NCBI GenBank assembly: GCA_030609785.1 | Contig: JAUWTC010000054.1 | Coordinates: 1 to 9,542 of the forward strand | DNA from: Holophagae bacterium | Lineage (GTDB): Bacteria > Acidobacteriota > Thermoanaerobaculia > Thermoanaerobaculales > Sulfomarinibacteraceae | Reading direction: 5' to 3' | DNA: 9,542 nucleotides | Part shown: in pieces, positions 5,770 to 9,542 of the stretch | Layout of the letters: every line of letters starts with the position of its first letter | How positions within the stretch are numbered: the first letter of the stretch is position 1 | The notes under the pieces: model-generated | Told to the model about the DNA's origin: nothing | The model's database searches: none | The model's input: the letters and a program-made list of their open reading frames with translations, nothing else | Made by a program: the position numbers and the translations under genes

Positions 5770-6048
5770 TCAGTCCACCGGTTCCAGGACTCCGGCGTCT
5801 TCCAGTTCGGCGAGGTAGGTTCTGACGTCGGTCCTCAGTTGCTCCGGCTCGACGTCGTACTCTGTCTCCAGGGCTGTGAGAATCTGCGGCAGGGTGGATC
5901 CCTCGCCGATCAGCTCGACGATGCGCACGCCGACGCCGTTGACGACGAGGACCTCGCCCTCGTCCTGGAGAAGAACGATGCCTTCGTCGGCGATGCTGCG
6001 ATAGCGGACGTCAGATTTCAGGTGAAAAAGTCGGGTCGTTTCGGTCAT
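5770..6048 (-). CDS. PqqD-like RiPP recognition element protein
   Basis: A 92-residue PqqD-family protein, the stand-alone leader-binding module (RRE) that hands precursor peptides to radical SAM or other maturases. The family pattern is clear: strands in VRYRSIADEGIVLLQDEGEVLVVNGVG, then helix VRIVELIGEGSTLPQILTALETEY, then the winged-helix part DVEPEQLRTDVRTYLAELEDAGVLEPV. The length is typical. The ATG at 6048 is taken. GGAGG at 6061-6065 lies 12 nt upstream, rather far, and a TTG at 6057 would add 3 residues. The gene overlaps the kinase-like gene by 38 nt and its TGA abuts the GTG of the radical SAM gene, so the three are probably translationally coupled. The gene order PqqD then radical SAM is usual in peptide-modification clusters. 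Confidence 0.9.
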   Translation of the reverse strand: MTETTRLFHLKSDVRYRSIADEGIVLLQDEGEVLVVNGVGVRIVELIGEGSTLPQILTALETEYDVEPEQLRTDVRTYLAELEDAGVLEPVD

Positions 6049-6973
6049 TGTGGTCAAGAACCTCCGGCAACATCTTCAACGCGCCGCCATCCAGCGAAAA
6101 TTCCAATTGCCGGGTCGGGACCGAAGCCGTCATTCGCTCCAGGGCGTCCAGCAGGGGTTTGGTCCGGTGGGGGTCGTCGTTGACCACCGGCGAACAGCCC
6201 AGGGCCTTGGCGACCGCCTGGCCTCTGGACCACGGGGTCAACCGGTTGTGGTCACTCTTGTTCAGGCGAAAAATTCCCGCCAAGGGATAGCGGTTGCTGC
6301 GGGATGGGGTCTGGCCCAAATCCCCCGCGAAGGGCAATTTCTCGACCACCCACTGACCCTCTTCGAGGCGCACGGCATTCATGTCGTCGCTGAGCACTTC
6401 CCATCCGGCGGCCAGAGCCATTCCGGAAAACGTCGATTTCCCGGCGCCGGAATTTCCCAGCATCAGATATGCATGACCCTCGTGGGCGACGCAGGCGCTG
6501 TGCAGGATCGTGCCTCCGAGTTCCAGCAGCCTGTAGGCCACCAGGACGCGGAAGACATTCTCGAAGATGAACGGGAAGTCGTCCTTTCGGTTCGCGGAGG
6601 TCCACAAGGAGGCCGACAAACCGGGAGTTCTGGTGATACGTGCGATGAAATCCAGCCCTGCGAGAAGGACCTCGTTCTCGAGGTAGAGCCGATCGAAGGT
6701 GTAGTCCCGGGTGGAAAAATCGACGGCCTTGAAGGCCGCCGGATCAAAGTTCAGGACTGTGGTCGGAAGAACCTCTGACGGCCGCTGGCCCGAGTCAACG
6801 CAGAAGCCGACGAAACGTTGTCGGATTGTATTCTCCTGGCTCTCATCGAGGCTTTCGAAAATGTAGGGGCCTCCGGCAAAATCGATCGTCACCGAATGTC
6901 CGCCCCAGGGGGCGCCTTCGGAGGTCGACGGGAAGACTGAGGGATCCCTCAGGTAGTCTTCAGCAAAGACCAT
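6011..6973 (-). CDS. HPr kinase-like (HprK-type) RiPP-associated kinase
   Basis: A 320-residue protein whose C-terminal half matches the HPr Ser kinase fold found in RiPP (notably lasso) clusters. Visible motifs are the conserved LHSACV (H158), the P-loop GNSGAGKST at 173-181 and the acidic LSDDM (D196-D197) expected after it. The PFAGD at 214-218 is also typical of the cluster-associated form. The N-terminal half (TIDFAGGPYIFES...) has no recognised catalytic motif. By analogy with the paeninodin kinase it may phosphorylate a serine of the precursor, here perhaps the C-terminal Ser-Ser; this is inference. The open frame extends upstream to 7069, but those 32 residues overlap the S24/S26-like gene and look unlike protein. 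The ATG at 6973 gives a 25-nt overlap with that gene, which suggests coupling, although its ribosome binding site is weak. Confidence 0.85.
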   Translation of the reverse strand: MVFAEDYLRDPSVFPSTSEGAPWGGHSVTIDFAGGPYIFESLDESQENTIRQRFVGFCVDSGQRPSEVLPTTVLNFDPAAFKAVDFSTRDYTFDRLYLENEVLLAGLDFIARITRTPGLSASLWTSANRKDDFPFIFENVFRVLVAYRLLELGGTILHSACVAHEGHAYLMLGNSGAGKSTFSGMALAAGWEVLSDDMNAVRLEEGQWVVEKLPFAGDLGQTPSRSNRYPLAGIFRLNKSDHNRLTPWSRGQAVAKALGCSPVVNDDPHRTKPLLDALERMTASVPTRQLEFSLDGGALKMLPEVLDHNDRNDPTFSPEI

Positions 6974-7395
6974 GTGCGTTGTCTGAGCCTCGTACCGATG
7001 AAGCTCACAAATCGACCGACGGCCTTGGCGCGATGCCGCAGAGGAATATTGACCGCGAGGGGGGAACACTGACCGCCGCAGACCTTGCCCAGGATGGCGT
7101 CGCGTGTGAACGATCCGTCAGGAGTAGGCGATTTGTCGGCCTGAGTAAGGTAGCGTAGCGATCCCTTGGCTGGGAACATGCCAATCAGGCGGTGGACGAC
7201 CGGGGACCCAGAGGGGCGTTGGACGATCAAGACGTCCCCTGGGAAATACACATTGGCCCTTTTAGTCGTCACTCGAGCCTGATCCCTCAATAACGGTTCC
7301 ATGCACCGGCCGGATACCCTGAGGGACAATCTCTCCAAATCAACCATCTGCCCGATGGCGGGCCAAATGGAAGACTGGATTTGTGTGTCGTTCAT
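6949..7395 (-). CDS. S24/S26 signal-peptidase-like protein with Cys at the nucleophile position
   Basis: A 148-residue protein with the S24/S26 (signal peptidase / LexA-like) core. LRVSGRCMEPLL at 25-36 corresponds to the GxSMxP nucleophile box, but the Ser is replaced by C31 (codon 7303-7305). Then come PGDVLIVQRP (52-61), VVHRLIG (66-72, H68) and LTQADKSPTPDG...DAILGKV (83-105). The HR pair and the LT..D..D pattern resemble the S26B subgroup, which uses His as the base, so a Cys-His dyad is conceivable. There is no N-terminal membrane span, unlike true signal peptidases; the C-terminal region is basic and amphipathic. The ATG at 7395 is chosen although the frame is open to 7548, because the upstream part lies on the precursor gene in another frame. 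It may cleave the leader, or be inactive. Confidence 0.75.
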   Translation of the reverse strand: MNDTQIQSSIWPAIGQMVDLERLSLRVSGRCMEPLLRDQARVTTKRANVYFPGDVLIVQRPSGSPVVHRLIGMFPAKGSLRYLTQADKSPTPDGSFTRDAILGKVCGGQCSPLAVNIPLRHRAKAVGRFVSFIGTRLRQRTWSLLKTT

Positions 7396-7405
7396 CTGTT
7401 TGGGG

Positions 7406-7582
7406 TCAGGACGAGGGAGTGGCGCATAAGCTGCCCTGTGCTTTTCCAGGCGAGGGGCATGCAGCAGCCACGGCCTCGAGAGCCTCCCGGGACAGGATTT
7501 TCGGCGCACTGTAGGTCGCCTTCTGAGGCCTCTCCTCAGGGGAAGCATTGAAGTTCGGTTGTTGATTCTTGCTATTTTCCAT
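7406..7582 (-). CDS. Candidate RiPP precursor peptide
   Basis: A 58-residue ORF with ATG at 7582 and TGA at 7408-7406. AAGGGG at 7590-7595, 7 nt upstream, is a good ribosome binding site. The N-terminal part is hydrophilic and Asn/Gln/Glu-rich, as in leaders. It then has Y24-S-A-P27-K-I-L, the YxxP(x)(L/I) pattern that PqqD/B1-type recognition proteins bind in lasso-type leaders, followed by an acidic helix (SREALEAVAAA). The C-terminal part, about residues 42-58, reads CPSPGKAQGSLCATPSS. It has two Cys (C42, C53), Pro/Gly/Ser, and ends in Ser-Ser. It sits 10 nt before the S24/S26-like gene and heads the modification operon, where precursors usually lie. The cleavage site is not evident. I do not recognise a named family. 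Confidence 0.78.
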   Translation of the reverse strand: MENSKNQQPNFNASPEERPQKATYSAPKILSREALEAVAAACPSPGKAQGSLCATPSS

Positions 7583-7589
7583 CAATTAG

Positions 7590-7595
7590 CCCCTT
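7590..7595 (-). promoter_or_regulatory. Ribosome binding site of the precursor ORF
   Basis: AAGGGG on the minus strand with 7-nt spacing to the ATG at 7582. It is among the best sites in this operon, consistent with a highly translated small peptide. Confidence 0.65.
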
Positions 7596-7633
7596 CACAG
7601 GCGTTAGGTTCTAAATTTTCTCGGCTCATCATA

Positions 7634-9542
7634 CTACTGACCGACTACGACTGCCGGATCACCGATGACGTTGTAGATCTCCTGCATGAATTGCGGTCCA
7701 CCTTGGCGCCGCAGGCTCTCAATTGCCGATTGGGTTGCTTCACCGAGGCTCTGTCCTCCATCGAGCAGGGCCTCGACAAAGGCCTTGTTCAGTTCGACAG
7801 CGTGATGGTTGATCGAGAGGCCCGTCGGGGCCAGCGCCGCAATAACGCCGCCGCTGCCCAACAGGGTCATCTCTTCGGTTATTGAATTGTAGCCAGGAAA
7901 GGTTCCGTTGCCCGCGTAGCAGGAAAAGGCGGCGAAGATCGGCAGGCGGTCGCTGTTGGTCATTCCGGCGATGTCCGGCATCGCCCAGAAGGCCTCGCTG
8001 CCCAACTGAGTCACGGCGCCGTGACCGATGAAATTAAAGAGCATGACGCCCTGGTCAAGAGCGTTCGAAACCTGTTGCCGTGTCAGGTCCGCGTCCGAGC
8101 CCTCCTGGTGGGTGACATGAATTGGCGTGACATCGTTGGGCAGTTGAGCGGCGACGTTGAGGCTGTCAGCCGGGAAATCTCCGGCGCCGTCCGCGTTGTC
8201 GGCCAGCATCAGGGCGTTCTGAGATCCACCTGATGGGTCGGAGGATTCAAAGGCGCGAAGTTTGTCGACATAGGCGGTCAGGTCGGTTGAGCTCAAGGCC
8301 GGGATGCGGCCGATGGCGATGTCCGGTACGCCGTCTCTGCCGAAGACGTCTGCCATCCGCGAATCCGAGGCGAACACGCCGTAGGGGGTCGAGCACAAGA
8401 TGAGAGGCAAGACGTTGGTACCATATCCCTGGATGTCTTTGGGGTCCAGAGTGCCCTTGCCGGCCAGTACGATGAAACGGGGTGCAGTCTGCCACGACCC
8501 CAGCGCGAACTTCAGGAACGAGCTGATGGCGGCGGGGTCTTCGATACCTCCGTTGAACTCGTCGTACACGTCTTGGAGATCGATCAGCCGGGCATCAGGG
8601 AAGCGCTGCCGGCGGTACTCAACCAGAGTCTGGGCGCCGTGCTGCAAGGACGCCGGGGCGATGACCAGGTACTCCGCGGCGTTGTCGCGGCTCCTCAATT
8701 TTGAAGGCCGGTCGATTTCGAGGCTCGACGGCATTTCCGCCGCCGCCCTGCGAACCGCCAGGTAGGATCCGTCGAAGGAGGCGGGGGCGAAGGTCACCCT
8801 GTAGCCGGTCCCGGAGTTTTCCACCTGCGTGGCCGTGACATGCACGGGTCGGGCGGCATTCCGGAGATCAAAGACCTCGATGTCGGGGCCCGTGAAGCCA
8901 TCGACGGTGATCGCCCGATAACCATTCGCGCCGAAGATCAGACTATCGTTCAGGGCCCGGTAGTGACGGTTGTAGGCCAGGTCGACGGTGTCGACGACAA
9001 AGGAACTCTGCTCGACGTCGCCGTCCAGGACGCCGTTGACTTCAAGGTTGTTGGCGCCGGCGCTGAGGATCGACTGATCGAAAGTGGCGACCAGGGTAAA
9101 GGGCGTAACCCCGTCCCAAACGGCTTCGCCGATCAGGGCGCCGTTGAGGCGGACCTCGGCGTGGTGGTCGTCCCCGGCCGTCAGATTGGTCAGGCCGTAC
9201 AGTTGGAGGCGGATCTCTGCCTGCCCATCCGCGGCGGCGTCCGGCGCCGTGACGTCGGTGACATAGGTTGTGTTGCCGTAATAGCCGGTGCTGACGAATC
9301 CGCCGAACCAGATCTCACCCTCGGGGTCCCGCACGGCATAGGTCAAGAGCCAGATGTCCTCTTCGACGGTCGTTGTGCTGAGGAAAGTCTGCGGGGCGTC
9401 GACCGCCGCCGGGACAAACCCGCCGATCTCATCCATCAGATCGATGCCCTGGGTACCGGCACGCTTGTCGAAGGTAACCCAGTAGGTGTTCTCATCGGTG
9501 AAGCGGCTGTCGATCTTTTGTCCGAAGAAATAGACTCGATCG
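7634..9542 (-). CDS. C25 (gingipain-family) cysteine peptidase, C-terminal 635 residues
   Basis: The C-terminal part of a peptidase C25 protein, open to the right edge, so its start lies outside. Its early part (VYFFGQKIDSRFTDENTYW) and beta-rich stretch match the pro/N-terminal region common before C25 domains. The catalytic domain follows: RFIVLAGKGTL, VPDIAIGRIPA with a following YVDKLRAFE helix, the catalytic His in NFIGHGAV (codon 8023-8021) and the catalytic Cys in AAFSCYAGNG (codon 7921-7919). It ends at the family's usual YNVIGDPAVVV, with no C-terminal sorting domain or anchor. Such enzymes are usually exported and cut after Arg or Lys, but the specificity cannot be read here. It lies 51 bp upstream of the precursor ORF on the same strand, so it may be co-transcribed and could process or be a partner of the peptide. 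Confidence 0.92.
   Translation of the reverse strand, partial: DRVYFFGQKIDSRFTDENTYWVTFDKRAGTQGIDLMDEIGGFVPAAVDAPQTFLSTTTVEEDIWLLTYAVRDPEGEIWFGGFVSTGYYGNTTYVTDVTAPDAAADGQAEIRLQLYGLTNLTAGDDHHAEVRLNGALIGEAVWDGVTPFTLVATFDQSILSAGANNLEVNGVLDGDVEQSSFVVDTVDLAYNRHYRALNDSLIFGANGYRAITVDGFTGPDIEVFDLRNAARPVHVTATQVENSGTGYRVTFAPASFDGSYLAVRRAAAEMPSSLEIDRPSKLRSRDNAAEYLVIAPASLQHGAQTLVEYRRQRFPDARLIDLQDVYDEFNGGIEDPAAISSFLKFALGSWQTAPRFIVLAGKGTLDPKDIQGYGTNVLPLILCSTPYGVFASDSRMADVFGRDGVPDIAIGRIPALSSTDLTAYVDKLRAFESSDPSGGSQNALMLADNADGAGDFPADSLNVAAQLPNDVTPIHVTHQEGSDADLTRQQVSNALDQGVMLFNFIGHGAVTQLGSEAFWAMPDIAGMTNSDRLPIFAAFSCYAGNGTFPGYNSITEEMTLLGSGGVIAALAPTGLSINHHAVELNKAFVEALLDGGQSLGEATQSAIESLRRQGGPQFMQEIYNVIGDPAVVVGQ

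Noticed and set aside
5473..6183. Long + strand open frames opposite the PqqD, radical SAM and kinase genes (also 6050-6778)
   Set aside because: They are antisense shadows of GC-rich genes; the minus-strand products have clear family motifs.
6974..7069. 32-residue upstream extension of the kinase-like frame
   Set aside because: It lies wholly within the S24/S26-like gene and reads as a shadow of it; the ATG at 6973 gives the usual protein length.
7396..7548. N-terminal extension of the S24/S26-like frame, with many Arg and Pro (starts at 7548)
   Set aside because: It overlaps the precursor ORF in another frame, has no family likeness, and the conserved core begins well after the ATG at 7395.
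7628..7633. TATGAT on the minus strand directly after the C25 stop, as a -10 box for the precursor operon
   Set aside because: No adequate -35 lies 16-18 bp upstream (best is CGGCAG), so an internal promoter is not supported, although it remains possible.

Overview
This window looks like chromosome from a GC-rich (about 60%), probably Gram-negative bacterium. A phasin, a gingipain-family (C25) peptidase, an S9 peptidase and many dispersed palindromic repeats between genes would fit an uncultured Acidobacteriota or similar soil or sediment lineage. No phylogenetic marker is present, so that placement is only a guess.

Positions 1-2548 are on the + strand. They hold the C-terminal part of an S9 (prolyl oligopeptidase-type) peptidase and a complete phosphomannomutase/phosphoglucomutase. 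Positions 2549-4710 carry two short minus-strand genes, a phasin (2934-3404) and an SCP2-domain protein (3974-4402). Both sit in spacers full of repeats: four copies of a roughly 90-107 bp inverted repeat with GAACCGC/GCGGTTC-type ends (one divergent), three copies of a small hairpin with covarying stems, a 21-bp inverted repeat, and a strong bidirectional terminator. The phasin has a clear sigma70-type promoter carrying three palindromic operators whose centres are exactly 33 bp apart.

Positions 4711-9542 are all on the minus strand and form the most interesting part. Read in the direction of transcription they are: the C-terminal part of a C25 cysteine peptidase; an easily missed 58-residue ORF that looks like a RiPP precursor peptide (7406-7582); a small S24/S26 signal-peptidase-like protein whose nucleophile position is Cys instead of Ser; an HPr-kinase-like protein; a PqqD-like recognition protein; and a radical SAM/SPASM protein. 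The last four are coupled by overlaps or zero-length junctions.

The proposed logic of the cluster is inference. The PqqD-like protein binds a YxxP-type leader, the radical SAM enzyme modifies a Cys-containing core, the kinase may phosphorylate the Ser-Ser C-terminus (by analogy with the kinase of paeninodin-type lasso peptide clusters), and the S24/S26-like or C25 peptidase may process the peptide. No transporter, lasso cyclase or transglutaminase-like leader protease is visible here.
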